Assembly (NCBI RefSeq): GCF_039655875.1
Contig: NZ_JBBYXK010000005.1
Coordinates: 186,001 to 250,000 of the forward strand
Source: Emcibacter sp. SYSU 3D8
GTDB lineage: Bacteria; Pseudomonadota; Alphaproteobacteria; SMXS01
Direction of reading: 5' to 3'
DNA length: 64,000 nucleotides
In this document: positions 51,009-59,972 of the stretch, piece by piece
Position numbering within the stretch: the stretch's first letter is position 1
How the letters are laid out: each line of letters begins with the position of its first letter
Translations under genes and position numbers: made by a program
The notes under the pieces: generated by a model
Told to the model about the DNA's origin: nothing
Seen by the model: only the letters and a program-made list of their open reading frames with translations
The model's database searches: none

Positions 51009-51871
51009 CCGGCTCCCGCCATGTCAAGCACGCGGCGCGCCTGCTTCAGGTGCGGCATGTCGAGCATCTGGCCGTCGAGGCCGACGACACCCGAGCCGCC
51101 CACGCTGTCGAAGGCGGCGACGACGCGTCGCGCATGGGCAATCTCGTCGGCCGTGGGCGTGAATGCCTCGTTGATGACGGCGACCTGGTCCGGATGGATG
51201 GCGATCATGCCGGTGAAGCCTTCCCGCCGTCCGGCGGCGCAGGCGGCGGCGAGGCCGTCCAGGTCGCGGAAATTGGTGTAGAGCCGCTCGATGGGCGCGA
51301 TCCCGGCCGAGGCGGCGGTGGCGAGGCACAGGGCCCGGTTGATCTCGTGGATCGGCAGGTAGTTGCCGGCCGGATCGCGGTTGGTGCTGGCGCCGACGGC
51401 GGCGGCGAGGTCCTCGGGACCTGGTGTCATGCCGCACAGGCGCGGGCCGGTGTTCACGAAGCTCGCATAGTTGAGCAGAATCTCCGCGGTCTCGGCCACC
51501 ACCAGGATCTTCGTGTTGCCGCGCGCGATGCCCTCGCGGGCTTCCAGCGCGTCGAGATAGCTGCCGAGCAGCACCACATCCTGGCCGGTGCGCGCCTTGG
51601 GCAAGAAAATACCGTCCGGCGCGCCCTGCATGACCGCCGCGAGATCATCCAGCGCGAAGGGCGTGTCGAGCGGGTTGATGCGCACGAACAGCCCGGCCTT
51701 CGACGGGCGGGCCTTCAGGAAGTCGCGGATCATGTCGCGCGCCAGCGGCAGCCGCTCCTGCGACACCGCGTCCTCCAGGTCCAGCAGCAGCACATCGGCG
51801 GCCACAGAAGACGCCTTCTCCATCTTGCGGTCGCTGTCGCCCGGGACGAACAGCAGGGAGCGCATGGCCAT
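51005..51871 (-). CDS. HpcH/HpaI aldolase / citrate lyase beta (CitE)-like protein
   Basis: This 288-residue TIM-barrel lyase acts on malyl-, citramalyl- or similar CoA esters. Motifs are RSLLFVPGDSDRKM, the metal/CoA region LLDLEDAV, RINPLDT, PGPEDLAAAVGAS and AIHPDQVAVINEAF. ATG 51871 or 51865 are both possible. It lies 2 nt after the MaoC stop and overlaps the SDR remnant by 4 nt. Confidence 0.92.
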   Translation of the reverse strand: MAMRSLLFVPGDSDRKMEKASSVAADVLLLDLEDAVSQERLPLARDMIRDFLKARPSKAGLFVRINPLDTPFALDDLAAVMQGAPDGIFLPKARTGQDVVLLGSYLDALEAREGIARGNTKILVVAETAEILLNYASFVNTGPRLCGMTPGPEDLAAAVGASTNRDPAGNYLPIHEINRALCLATAASAGIAPIERLYTNFRDLDGLAAACAAGRREGFTGMIAIHPDQVAVINEAFTPTADEIAHARRVVAAFDSVGGSGVVGLDGQMLDMPHLKQARRVLDMAGAG

Positions 51872-51873
51872 GG

Positions 51874-52329
51874 TCAGCTCTTGTCCTTGCGAAACATCAG
51901 CGCCGAGCGTTCGCAACTACCGATCAGCTCGTCGCGCTGGTTGAATCCCCTGTGCTCGAAGATGACAATGCCGGCCTCGGGCCGCGACTTGCTGTCGCGC
52001 TTCTCCAGCACGGCGGTCTCGGCATGGAGCGTGTCGCCGACGAATACGGGATTGGGGAAGCGCACCTTGTCCCAGCCCAGATTGGCGATGGTGGTGCCAA
52101 GCGTTGTCTCTCCGACCGAGACGCCGACCATGAAGCCCAGGGTAAACACGCTGTTTACCAGCGGCTTTCCGTAGGGCGAATTCTTTGCATATTCGTGGTC
52201 GAGATGGATGGCGGCCGGGTTGTGGGTCAGCGCCGAGAACAGCAGATTGTCGGTCTCGGTGACGGTGCGCCTGATGTCGTGTTCGAAGCGCTGGCCGATC
52301 CGGAATTCCTCGAAATACAGTCCCGCCAA
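51874..52329 (-). CDS. MaoC-family dehydratase (hot-dog fold)
   Basis: This enoyl-CoA hydratase-type protein of about 151 residues has the catalytic pattern around DNLLFSALTHNPAAIHLDHE and SPYGKPLVNSVFTLGF. No ATG is available before the conserved part. TTG 52329 is chosen because GGGAGG precedes it and homologues begin with a similar AGLYFEEF sequence. It and the CitE-like lyase resemble mesaconyl/methylmalyl-type CoA pairs, consistent with branched or C4-C5 dicarboxylic acyl-CoA breakdown. Confidence 0.85.
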   Translation of the reverse strand: MAGLYFEEFRIGQRFEHDIRRTVTETDNLLFSALTHNPAAIHLDHEYAKNSPYGKPLVNSVFTLGFMVGVSVGETTLGTTIANLGWDKVRFPNPVFVGDTLHAETAVLEKRDSKSRPEAGIVIFEHRGFNQRDELIGSCERSALMFRKDKS

Positions 52330-52376
52330 TCCCGCCTCCCGCGCTTCCAATGAGTATGTGGCCAACCGGTAAACAT

Positions 52377-52388
52377 GTATACTAATAC
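52377..52388. promoter_or_regulatory. Possible MarR operator GTAT-ACTA-ATAC
   Basis: This short exact inverted repeat lies in the 67-nt region between the divergent MaoC and MarR genes, 8 nt before the marR-like start. It could be an autoregulatory site, but the repeat is short. Confidence 0.3.
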
Positions 52389-52396
52389 CAGCCCAG

Positions 52397-52876
52397 ATGG
52401 GAGCACCCTTGCCCAAGACCGCCCAGAAATACGATGAGTTGCCCGAGGCGGAACTGGAGGATCTGCGGCTGAGCTTCCTGATCCACGACGTGTCGCGCAT
52501 GCGCCGTACGGCGTTCGACCTGTACATGAAGCCGCACGGCGTCACCCGGTCGCAATGGTGGGTGCTGTCCAACCTGTCGCGCCACGATGGCATGATGCAG
52601 ACCGAGCTGGCCGCCATCCTCGACGTGGGCAAGGTGACCGTCGGTGGACTGGTCGAGCGGCTGGAGCAAGCGGGCTGGGTAGAGCGGCGGCCGGACACGG
52701 CGGACCGACGCGCCAAGCGCGTCCACCTGACGGCAAAGGCCCGCCAGTTGCTGGACGGTATCCGGCAGGCCGGCCACAAGATGAACGAGCTGGCGTTCGA
52801 CGGCCTGTCGCGCCAGAACCGGCGCGATCTGTTCCAGTTGCTCAGCCGGATCAAGGATAACCTCAAGTCCCTTTAG
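52397..52876 (+). CDS. MarR-family transcriptional regulator
   Basis: This 159-residue winged-helix regulator has the recognition helix region MQTELAAILDVGKVTVGGLV and the wing DTADRRAKRVHLTAKA. It likely controls the divergent MaoC-lyase operon in response to an acyl-CoA or aromatic ligand. The ligand is not known. Confidence 0.92.
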   Translation: MGAPLPKTAQKYDELPEAELEDLRLSFLIHDVSRMRRTAFDLYMKPHGVTRSQWWVLSNLSRHDGMMQTELAAILDVGKVTVGGLVERLEQAGWVERRPDTADRRAKRVHLTAKARQLLDGIRQAGHKMNELAFDGLSRQNRRDLFQLLSRIKDNLKSL

Positions 52877-53025
52877 CGGCCCGGGACGCGGCTCGTGCGG
52901 CGCGGCGAACTTTCGACGCGGCGCCGCGTGCATTTGTTTGACCGGCGCGCGGGGATGAATAATGTATTCAGCACGGATGACGTTTTTGAAATGCCCTGTG
53001 GGCGATGAACCGGAGAGAACCCAAT

Positions 53026-53616
53026 ATGTCGAAGGCTGAAGACCACGAAGTGGTGTCGATCTATCCGCACAGCGAGGAGCAGATCGACAAGATGATGACC
53101 CTGGCGCCGGAATGCGTGCTGAACTGGGCCACCAAGGACGGCTGGCCGGTGGGCGTGATGCATGCCTTCGTCTGGGACAAGGGCCATGTCTGGCTGACCT
53201 TCTCGTCGCACCGCCACCGGGCCGCAGCGATCCGGCGCGACCCGCGCGTCTCCATCGTGGTGAGCGGCACGTCGAGCCGCGATCCCGAGTGCCCGCGCGG
53301 CGCCATCACCATCAAGGGACGCGCCGTATTCCACGACGACGAAGCGACCAAGAAGGCATTCTACCGCAAGCTGGCGCACAAGGTGAGCCCGACCAACAAG
53401 GCCGGCGAAGATGACTTCTACGATCTGCTGGATTCGCCGCTGCGTACGGTGATCGAGGTCACGCCGGAGAAGTGGATCACCTTCGACGCGGAAAAGTCGC
53501 ACAAGCACCGCCAGGGCACGCTGGACGAATCCGAACTGGGCAAGCCGCTGAGCGGCGACACCGAGCGGATGAACGCCGAACGCGCCAAGCGCGGTCTGCC
53601 GCCGCGGGAACTCTGA
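53026..53616 (+). CDS. Pyridoxamine 5'-phosphate oxidase-family (flavin split-barrel) protein
   Basis: This 196-residue protein has the split-barrel pattern LNWATKDGWPVGVMHAFVWD, HRHRAAAIRRDPRVSIVVSG, then AITIKGRAVFHDDE. Such proteins bind FMN or F420 and reduce diverse substrates. ATG 53026 is preferred over 53005. It is monocistronic, with a perfect hairpin after it. Confidence 0.88.
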   Translation: MSKAEDHEVVSIYPHSEEQIDKMMTLAPECVLNWATKDGWPVGVMHAFVWDKGHVWLTFSSHRHRAAAIRRDPRVSIVVSGTSSRDPECPRGAITIKGRAVFHDDEATKKAFYRKLAHKVSPTNKAGEDDFYDLLDSPLRTVIEVTPEKWITFDAEKSHKHRQGTLDESELGKPLSGDTERMNAERAKRGLPPREL

Positions 53617-53627
53617 CTGTCGCAACA

Positions 53628-53651
53628 GGCGGCTGGGCGATCCCAGCCGCC
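53628..53651. terminator. Perfect 10-bp hairpin between convergent genes
   Basis: The stem GGCGGCTGGG / CCCAGCCGCC has loop CGAT and no T run. It lies between the convergent stops at 53616 and 53681. Confidence 0.6.
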
Positions 53652-53680
53652 GCCCGCGTCCCCGGCGCCCCGCTATCGGC

Positions 53681-54346
53681 CTAGGACTGCTGCGCCGGAG
53701 GGGGTCTCTTGCGGCTGACGCCGACCGGCAGATCGACGAGCCGTTTCATTTCAGCGCTCTCGAACAGGCCCGGACGCTCCAGATATTCCCGCGCCATCGG
53801 CAGCGAATCGAAGCCCCAGAACAATTCATTGTCCACCACCAGGGTCGGGACCCCGAAGACGCCCCGCGCGATGGCTGCGCCGGTATTTTCGCGCAAGGTT
53901 GCACCGGCATCAGACGCAGCGATGAGCGCCGGTACGTCCGGGACTCCCAGTTTCCGGCCAATGTCCGCGAGCACACCGGGTGACGCCACGTCCAGCCCTA
54001 CCGCGAAAATCGCGTCGAAGACCGTGGTGATGGCGGCTTCCGCGTTATCCAGGGCTGCGATCAGGCGCAGGCTTTCCAGCGACCGGAACGGGTGGGCGGG
54101 TGGAAAGCGAAAGGGAATGTTCTCGCGCGCCGCAAGCCACTGGCACTGCCGATAGGTGTGCAGCCGCTTGGCGCCGACCTCCGCCGGCCCCAACTGGCCC
54201 CAATGGGCAAGGATCGCACCAAAAACCACGGGAACCGGCCGTATCTGACGGCCGAAGGGCAACCGCTGAAGCGCCGCCCACATCAGATACGCGTAAGGCG
54301 ACACCGTATCGAAGTAGAAGGTCGCGCTAGTCTCATCCTGGGGCAT
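53681..54346 (-). CDS. 2-hydroxychromene-2-carboxylate isomerase / DsbA-like (kappa-GST) protein
   Basis: This 221-residue thioredoxin-fold protein has Ser in place of cysteine in TVSPYAYLMW near residue 16, as in the glutathione-dependent HCCA isomerases of naphthalene-type pathways. The cis-Pro motif is GVFGVPTLVVDNELFWG near residue 180. An isomerase role in cyclic compound degradation is likely, but the exact substrate is not shown. It lies 49 nt downstream of the hydrolase of the ligase-ACP cassette, on the same strand. Confidence 0.88.
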   Translation of the reverse strand: MPQDETSATFYFDTVSPYAYLMWAALQRLPFGRQIRPVPVVFGAILAHWGQLGPAEVGAKRLHTYRQCQWLAARENIPFRFPPAHPFRSLESLRLIAALDNAEAAITTVFDAIFAVGLDVASPGVLADIGRKLGVPDVPALIAASDAGATLRENTGAAIARGVFGVPTLVVDNELFWGFDSLPMAREYLERPGLFESAEMKRLVDLPVGVSRKRPPPAQQS

Positions 54347-54395
54347 GGAGGCCGTTTCTCCGGTCAAGAGAGTCCGTGTCAGTCGGTTGGAATCC

Positions 54396-55394
54396 TCAGG
54401 CACCGCCCGGGGCATGCTGTTCGCCCACGGCGGCCGTGCCGGGACGCCCGCCCGGCTGGTCGAAGCTGTCGAGTTCCACTGTCCGCTGTCCAGCCGGAGG
54501 AACGATCTTACCCAGGTCACCTGTCAGGTAATAGTCCAGGAACGTCGCCAGCCGGCGGCGCTCCACGATGGTGCCCATGAGATTGTGCGTGTCGATTCCC
54601 CGGAACCCGATTCCAACGGCGCCAACCATCTGCTCGAACGCTTCGGCACCTTCCCGGTCATCCCTATAGTCAGCGCCAAAAAACGCGAGCAACCGGGTAG
54701 AAGGGTCGGGAATACTGTCGAACAGCTGTTGAAAGACCCCGAACCCGGCGTTGTCCTTGTCGAGTGAGTAGCCCTGCTTCTCCCACATTCGCGCGAGCCG
54801 GAACGTAAGCCCTGGCGGCTTTCCGGACATGGAAATGGCGCGGTCCGCGCCAAGCAGGCTTCCCAGGATGAACGACGCCCAGCCGCCGCCGCTCGTTCCC
54901 AGGCTGCAGACCGACCGGTATGCGTCCAGATTGACGTCCCGGCGGATACGCTCGGCGACGAGGCGCAAGTCGGACCCGTAGTCCGGCACGCCTTGCAGGT
55001 AGATACGCCTGGTGGGATCCCTCACCAGAAGCACGTCGAAACGCCGGCCATCCAGATGCTGCAGGACGACGGAGATCGGAACCTGCAATCGATCCACGAG
55101 GCCGCAGCAGGCCAGGATCAGGTCCCGCGGTTCATCCGGTGCCTGCCGGGTGGTGAAGAATGCGACGTGGCTCGACACCAGCGTCCTTCGGAACGGCTGC
55201 ACAATATCGGCCTGCGCGAACATGAGTGCCCGGGTTCTTTCAGCCCATTCGAGCGATTCCTTCGGGAGCCTGTCCATGTGACGGAACAGCACGGCCATGT
55301 CCGACGGCACGGCATTGCATTCGGCCATGATCGCAAGACGGTAATAGTCGGCCTGCGTGCGGCAGGCCAGGATGTGGTCAAGCAACTGGTTCAT
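54396..55394 (-). CDS. Alpha/beta hydrolase-like protein, ACP cassette
   Basis: This 332-residue protein of uncertain family has a nucleophile-elbow-like motif, SLGTSGGGWASFILGSLLGA, near residue 168, with Ser in G-T-S-G-G. A possible Asp lies in LLAFFGADYRDDREGAEAF near 245, and the terminal His may be the one in IDTHNLMG near 270; the order Ser-Asp-His fits an alpha/beta hydrolase. The N-terminal 80 residues are helical and unfamiliar. It overlaps the ACP gene by 4 nt, so it likely hydrolyses or transfers an acyl group from that carrier. Confidence 0.78.
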   Translation of the reverse strand: MNQLLDHILACRTQADYYRLAIMAECNAVPSDMAVLFRHMDRLPKESLEWAERTRALMFAQADIVQPFRRTLVSSHVAFFTTRQAPDEPRDLILACCGLVDRLQVPISVVLQHLDGRRFDVLLVRDPTRRIYLQGVPDYGSDLRLVAERIRRDVNLDAYRSVCSLGTSGGGWASFILGSLLGADRAISMSGKPPGLTFRLARMWEKQGYSLDKDNAGFGVFQQLFDSIPDPSTRLLAFFGADYRDDREGAEAFEQMVGAVGIGFRGIDTHNLMGTIVERRRLATFLDYYLTGDLGKIVPPAGQRTVELDSFDQPGGRPGTAAVGEQHAPGGA

Positions 55395-55672
55395 CGGCCC
55401 CGGCCCGTCTCGACGAGACGGACGGCCATGGCGTTGATGGCTGCAGCCGCCTCCACATCGCCGCTGGTCACGGCGATGCCGAATTCCGTCTCGAGGAAGA
55501 TGCAGAACTCCATTCGCGCGAGTGAATCGAACCCCAGTTCCTCGAACGTGCAGTCCTGACCGGGATCATTGATTCGATCGAGCATCGCTTGGGATTCCGG
55601 ACCGGCGACCGGATTGGACATGATTGCAGCCACGACCCGCTCACGCATGGCAAGGAACTCAGACGAGGTCAC
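55391..55672 (-). CDS. Acyl carrier protein
   Basis: This 93-residue carrier has the phosphopantetheine site ELGFDSLARMEFCIFLE with Ser near residue 50. Helices before and after fit the four-helix ACP fold, though the first loop is longer than in the fatty-acid ACP. The start is GTG at 55672, overlapping the ligase stop as GTGA. This ACP is specialised, not the housekeeping AcpP. Confidence 0.9.
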   Translation of the reverse strand: MTSSEFLAMRERVVAAIMSNPVAGPESQAMLDRINDPGQDCTFEELGFDSLARMEFCIFLETEFGIAVTSGDVEAAAAINAMAVRLVETGRGR

Positions 55673-57120
55673 CGGAACTCTCCTTTGGCGGCGCGCGCCG
55701 ATAGTTCGCGCCGCACGACCTTACCCTGCGGATTGCGGGGTATCTCGTTTAGTCTGACCAGCTTCCTGGGCGCCCTGATACCCAATCGCTCCCGGCAATA
55801 CGACAACAGCGCACGCAGGTCGCAGCCTTCGGCACTCACCACGGCCAGGATGGGTATTTCGCCATGCATGGACGAGTGCAGGGGAAACGCGGCGCAATCG
55901 ATCACGCCGGGAAACCCTTCAGCCACCTTCTCGATCTCGGTCGGAAAGATATTGATCGAATTCAAGATCATCATGTCGTCGGCACGGCCACCGAAAACCA
56001 GGATTCCATCCCGGGTCAACGCGCCCCGGTCGCCGCCCTGGTACCACCCGTCGGGGAACATCTTCGCCGTCAGTTCCGCGTCATCCAGATAACCGCTGAC
56101 CATACCGGGCGTGCGGATGCGGATCAGCCCCTCCACATCCGGCGGCAGCACACGGCCGCCGTCGTCGACGATTTCCAGCCGCACCCCCGGAAGCGGCCGG
56201 CCTACGCCGTCAGGATAACGTTCGTGCATCTCGGGACCCGCAACCGAGATATTGCCGCATTCGGTGGCGCCATACTCGACGTAGAGGGAGGGCACCTGCC
56301 GGTCGCGAAAGGCGGCGCGCGTGGGTCCGGGTATTCGCGACCCGCCCACATAGACCGCGATATCGTCAGGAAGACGCTTGTCGGCCGCATCGAGGTCGAT
56401 CAGCGACTGCGCCTGACCGAGCGAGAGCCGCAGAAAATCCACTCCGAAGCGGCGACAGAGCTGCGGCACCTCTGAGTGCTCGGCCCGCTGAAGCAGGCTG
56501 GTGTACCCCGTGACGGCACTGCGGATTCGGTGTTTCTTGGGGTAAAGGAACTCCACCGGCGATGGAATATACTCAACGCCGGACGAAGCCGTCACGGCGC
56601 GATTGATGGCCTGCAAGGTCATTGCCCGGTGGGACACGGGAATGACCTTGAACCTGCCGGTCGTGCCCGACCCGGTCAGCATCATGGCGATATTCTCATC
56701 GCCCGGCATCGGCACCGGTTCATGTGCCGGAAAGCGCGGCGAAAACGCAGCGTCCAGATCGGGCACGATGACCGGCACGCCGTCGTCCGCCGCATCGCCG
56801 TCGCCCACAACAGTCACCACCCGGCATTTTGCGATCAACTCGCTCCGCTGGGAAGGCGCATCGTGGCTCGCCAGCGTAACCTGGGGACAACCCAGTCGCA
56901 GCAGCGCCAGGCTGGCCAGCAGGTGACTGCGCTCCTCGCGGATCGATATCCCGACGACGTCACCCTGGCGCAATCCCTGCAGGCCCAGCCATGAGGCCAG
57001 GCGCTCAACCTGTTCGCCCAGCTCTGCGAATGTAATGGCGCCTTGCGCATCCATGATCGCCGGTCTCGCCGCGCTGGTGGCACAAGTTGACCGGAAGGTG
57101 GCGATGAGGCTGCTGTCCAT
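55669..57120 (-). CDS. AMP-dependent ligase (stand-alone adenylation domain)
   Basis: This 483-residue ANL-superfamily enzyme has the P-loop LTGSGTTGRFKVIPVSHRAM near residue 152, LYVEYGATECGNISV (A5), WYQGGDRGALTRDGILVFGG (A7/A8), and the C-terminal Lys in NPQGKVVRREL. The P-loop has Arg-Phe where Pro is usual. The overlap with an ACP gene implies that it loads an acid onto that ACP. It is not close to the CoA ligases elsewhere in the window. Confidence 0.9.
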   Translation of the reverse strand: MDSSLIATFRSTCATSAARPAIMDAQGAITFAELGEQVERLASWLGLQGLRQGDVVGISIREERSHLLASLALLRLGCPQVTLASHDAPSQRSELIAKCRVVTVVGDGDAADDGVPVIVPDLDAAFSPRFPAHEPVPMPGDENIAMMLTGSGTTGRFKVIPVSHRAMTLQAINRAVTASSGVEYIPSPVEFLYPKKHRIRSAVTGYTSLLQRAEHSEVPQLCRRFGVDFLRLSLGQAQSLIDLDAADKRLPDDIAVYVGGSRIPGPTRAAFRDRQVPSLYVEYGATECGNISVAGPEMHERYPDGVGRPLPGVRLEIVDDGGRVLPPDVEGLIRIRTPGMVSGYLDDAELTAKMFPDGWYQGGDRGALTRDGILVFGGRADDMMILNSINIFPTEIEKVAEGFPGVIDCAAFPLHSSMHGEIPILAVVSAEGCDLRALLSYCRERLGIRAPRKLVRLNEIPRNPQGKVVRRELSARAAKGEFR

Positions 57121-57181
57121 GACTGGAAACTATCATCGCGCTCAAGATGTTACACCTTCGAAACAGAGGTGACCTTTGTGT

Positions 57182-59143
57182 TCAGGTCGCCAGTTCGGGC
57201 CGATCGCGGAATTCTTCCAGCGCTTCGGGATTGGCGAGTGCTTCCTGGTTCTTCACCGGGCGCCCATGCACCAGTTCGCGCACCGCCAGCTCGACGATCT
57301 TGCCGCTCTTGGTGCGGGGGATGTCGCCGACCTGCAGGATGTGGGAAGGCACGTGACGCGGCGTGGTGTTGGAGCGGATCTGAGTCCTGATCCGCTTTTC
57401 CAGCGCCGCATCGAGTACCAGCCCGTCGCGCAGGCGGACAAACAGGACAATGCGGGTATCGTTGTCCCACTCCTGCCCGATCACCAGGGATTCGACGACG
57501 TCGTCGATCTGTTCCACCTGGCGGTAGATCTCGGCCGTGCCGATGCGGACGCCGCCGGCATTCAAGGTGGCGTCGGAGCGGCCATAGATGACGTAGCCGC
57601 CATGCTCCGTTCGGGCGATGAAATCGCCGTGGCACCAGATGCCGGGAAATTTCTCGAAATAGGCCGCCAGATAACGGGCATCATCCTGATCCTCCCAGAA
57701 GCCCAGCGGCATGGACGGCCAGGGCTTCAGGCAGGTGAGTTCGCCCTTTTGTCCATCGGGTACGGGCATGCCCGTCTCGTCGAGAATGGCCACGGCCATG
57801 CCCAGGCCCGGGGCCTGGATCTCGCCGCGCCAGACCGGCAGGATCGGGCTGCACAGCACGAAGCAGCTCAGCAGGTCGGTCCCGCCCGAAATCGAGGCGA
57901 GATGCACGTCGGCCTTTATCTTCTCGTAAACGTAATCGTAGCTCTCGGCCACCAGCGGCGACCCGGTCGAGCCGATCATGCGGACAGTGGCGAGACTATG
58001 GGTTTTGGCCGGCTCGATCCCCGCCTTGTGGCAGGCATCGATGAACTTGGCCGAAGTCCCGAACAGGGTCATGCCGGCCTCGTCGGCGAAATCCCACAGG
58101 ACATTGCCGTCCGGATGAAAGGGCGAGCCGTCATAAAGCAGCAGCGTCGCCTCGCAGGCCAGCGCCGACACCAGCCAGTTCCACATCATCCAGCCACAGG
58201 TGGTGAACCAGAACGCCCGGTCGCCCGCCCGCAGATCGCCGTTGAGGCGATGCTCCTTGAGCTGCTGCAGCAGGGTGCCGCCCTGCCCATGGACAATGCA
58301 TTTGGGTACGCCCGTCGTGCCCGACGAGAACATGATGTAGAGCGGGTGATTGAAGGGCAGCTGGGCGAACTCGATCTCGCCGGGCCTGTAAGACGCCAGG
58401 AACGTGTCGAGGCGCGCCGCCCGAGCGATCGGCGGCATGGCGGCGTCGATATAGGGCACGACGACGGCCATCTCGATGCTCGGCATGCGCGCAAGGATCT
58501 CGGGCAGCTTGTCGAGACATAAGACGGTTTTTCCGCCGTAATAGTAGCCGTCCGCGAGCAACAGCAGCCTGGGCTCGATCTGACCGAACCGGTCGACGAC
58601 GCCCTGCACGCCGAAGTCGGGGGACGCCGACGAGAAGATCGCACCGATGCTGTTGGCGGCGAGCATCGCGATGACGGTTTCGGGCATGTTGGGCATATAG
58701 GCGGCGACACGGTCACCCTCGACGATGCCCATGGCCCGCATGGCCTGCGCCATGCGCGACACCTGATCATGCAGGTCGGCCCAGGAAACCTGCCGCTTGA
58801 GCTTGTCCTCGCCTCGAAAGATCAGTGCCGGCGAGGCATCTCGCCGGCGCAGCAGATTCTGGGCGAAACTGAGGCGTGCGTCGGGAAAGAAGGTCGCGCC
58901 GGGCATCGCCGCGCCATCGGCAATAACGCGCTTGCCCCTGGTCTCGGCGATGACACCGCAGAAATCCCAGACCAGCGTCCAGAACTGCTCGGGACACTCG
59001 ACCGACCAGCGCCACAGTGCCTCATAATCCGGCAGGCTCAGGGACCAGCGTGTCTCGGCCTGTCGCATGAACGCGGCGATGTTGCTGCCCGCCACGCGTT
59101 CGGGGGACGGCTGCCAGAGCGGTGCGGTGTCGGCTACCTGCAC
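57182..59143 (-). CDS. Acetoacetyl-CoA synthetase
   Basis: This 653-residue ligase activates acetoacetate to acetoacetyl-CoA, feeding ketone-body or PHB carbon into metabolism. Start GTG 59143 follows AGGAG; the open frame upstream is antisense-free noise over the bdh gene. Motifs are [48 protein letters not shown] and [20 protein letters not shown], plus the C-terminal [16 protein letters not shown]. The length and TTCGWMMWN motif are diagnostic for AacS. It is in one operon with 3-hydroxybutyrate dehydrogenase, 8 nt away. Confidence 0.95.
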   Translation of the reverse strand: MQVADTAPLWQPSPERVAGSNIAAFMRQAETRWSLSLPDYEALWRWSVECPEQFWTLVWDFCGVIAETRGKRVIADGAAMPGATFFPDARLSFAQNLLRRRDASPALIFRGEDKLKRQVSWADLHDQVSRMAQAMRAMGIVEGDRVAAYMPNMPETVIAMLAANSIGAIFSSASPDFGVQGVVDRFGQIEPRLLLLADGYYYGGKTVLCLDKLPEILARMPSIEMAVVVPYIDAAMPPIARAARLDTFLASYRPGEIEFAQLPFNHPLYIMFSSGTTGVPKCIVHGQGGTLLQQLKEHRLNGDLRAGDRAFWFTTCGWMMWNWLVSALACEATLLLYDGSPFHPDGNVLWDFADEAGMTLFGTSAKFIDACHKAGIEPAKTHSLATVRMIGSTGSPLVAESYDYVYEKIKADVHLASISGGTDLLSCFVLCSPILPVWRGEIQAPGLGMAVAILDETGMPVPDGQKGELTCLKPWPSMPLGFWEDQDDARYLAAYFEKFPGIWCHGDFIARTEHGGYVIYGRSDATLNAGGVRIGTAEIYRQVEQIDDVVESLVIGQEWDNDTRIVLFVRLRDGLVLDAALEKRIRTQIRSNTTPRHVPSHILQVGDIPRTKSGKIVELAVRELVHGRPVKNQEALANPEALEEFRDRPELAT

Positions 59144-59151
59144 GGTGTCTC

Positions 59152-59934
59152 CTATTCCATGAACCAGCCATGGCTGACGATCAGCGACTGGCCTGTCAGC
59201 GCGTTGGAGGGGAAGGCCGCGAAGAACAACGCGACCTCGGCCACATCCTCGGCCGTCGTGAACTGCTTGTCGACGGTGTTGCCGAGCATGATACGACCGA
59301 CCACCTCGTCCTCGGAAATGCCCAGTTCCTTTGCCTGTTCGGGAATCTGCTTGTCGACGAGCGGGGTGCGAACGAAGCCGGGGCAGATCACATTGGCCCG
59401 GACACCATGCTCGGCGCCGTCCTTGGCAATGACCCGGGCAAGGCCGAGCAGCCCGTGCTTGGCAGTGACATAAGCAGCCTTCAGCGGAGAGGCTTCCTTG
59501 GAATGGACCGATCCCATGAAGATCACCGACCCGCCACCGCGCGCATACATATGCGGCAAACACGCCCTGGACGTGAGAAACGCCCCGTCCAGATGAATGG
59601 CGAGCATCTTCTTCCAGTCCGCAAACGGGAAGTCTTCGATCTTGTGAACGATCTGGATACCGGCGTTGGACACCAGCACATCGATGCCGCCCCATTGCGC
59701 CACGATCTGGGCGATGCCGTCGTTGACGACTGTCTCGCTGACTACGTCCATGACGAGGCCCATGGCCTCGCCCGGTCCCATGGCGGTGAGTTGCCGCGCG
59801 GTTACGTTGGCGGACGCCAGATCAAGGTCCGCGATGGCGACCCTGGCGCCCTCCTGCACATAACGCCTGGCGATCGCCTCTCCGATGCCGCGCGCGGCGC
59901 CGGTGACGACACAGACCTTGTCCTTCAGCTGCAC
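59152..59934 (-). CDS. 3-hydroxybutyrate dehydrogenase (SDR)
   Basis: This 260-residue SDR converts 3-hydroxybutyrate to acetoacetate. GTG 59934 with AGGAG 5-6 nt before it is preferred over the upstream [31 protein letters not shown], catalytic YVTAKHG, and the C-terminal [15 protein letters not shown] are typical of BdhA. With the patatin gene upstream and AacS downstream, this forms a PHB-breakdown operon. Confidence 0.93.
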   Translation of the reverse strand: MQLKDKVCVVTGAARGIGEAIARRYVQEGARVAIADLDLASANVTARQLTAMGPGEAMGLVMDVVSETVVNDGIAQIVAQWGGIDVLVSNAGIQIVHKIEDFPFADWKKMLAIHLDGAFLTSRACLPHMYARGGGSVIFMGSVHSKEASPLKAAYVTAKHGLLGLARVIAKDGAEHGVRANVICPGFVRTPLVDKQIPEQAKELGISEDEVVGRIMLGNTVDKQFTTAEDVAEVALFFAAFPSNALTGQSLIVSHGWFME

Positions 59935-59972
59935 GTGTGTCTCCTGCAATGCATGGATACGATGACCATCGT

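Noticed and set aside
59144-59695. N-terminal extension of acetoacetyl-CoA synthetase over the 3-hydroxybutyrate dehydrogenase gene
   Set aside because: The extension is same-strand but in another frame of bdh and has no homology; GTG 59143 with AGGAG gives the standard AacS length.
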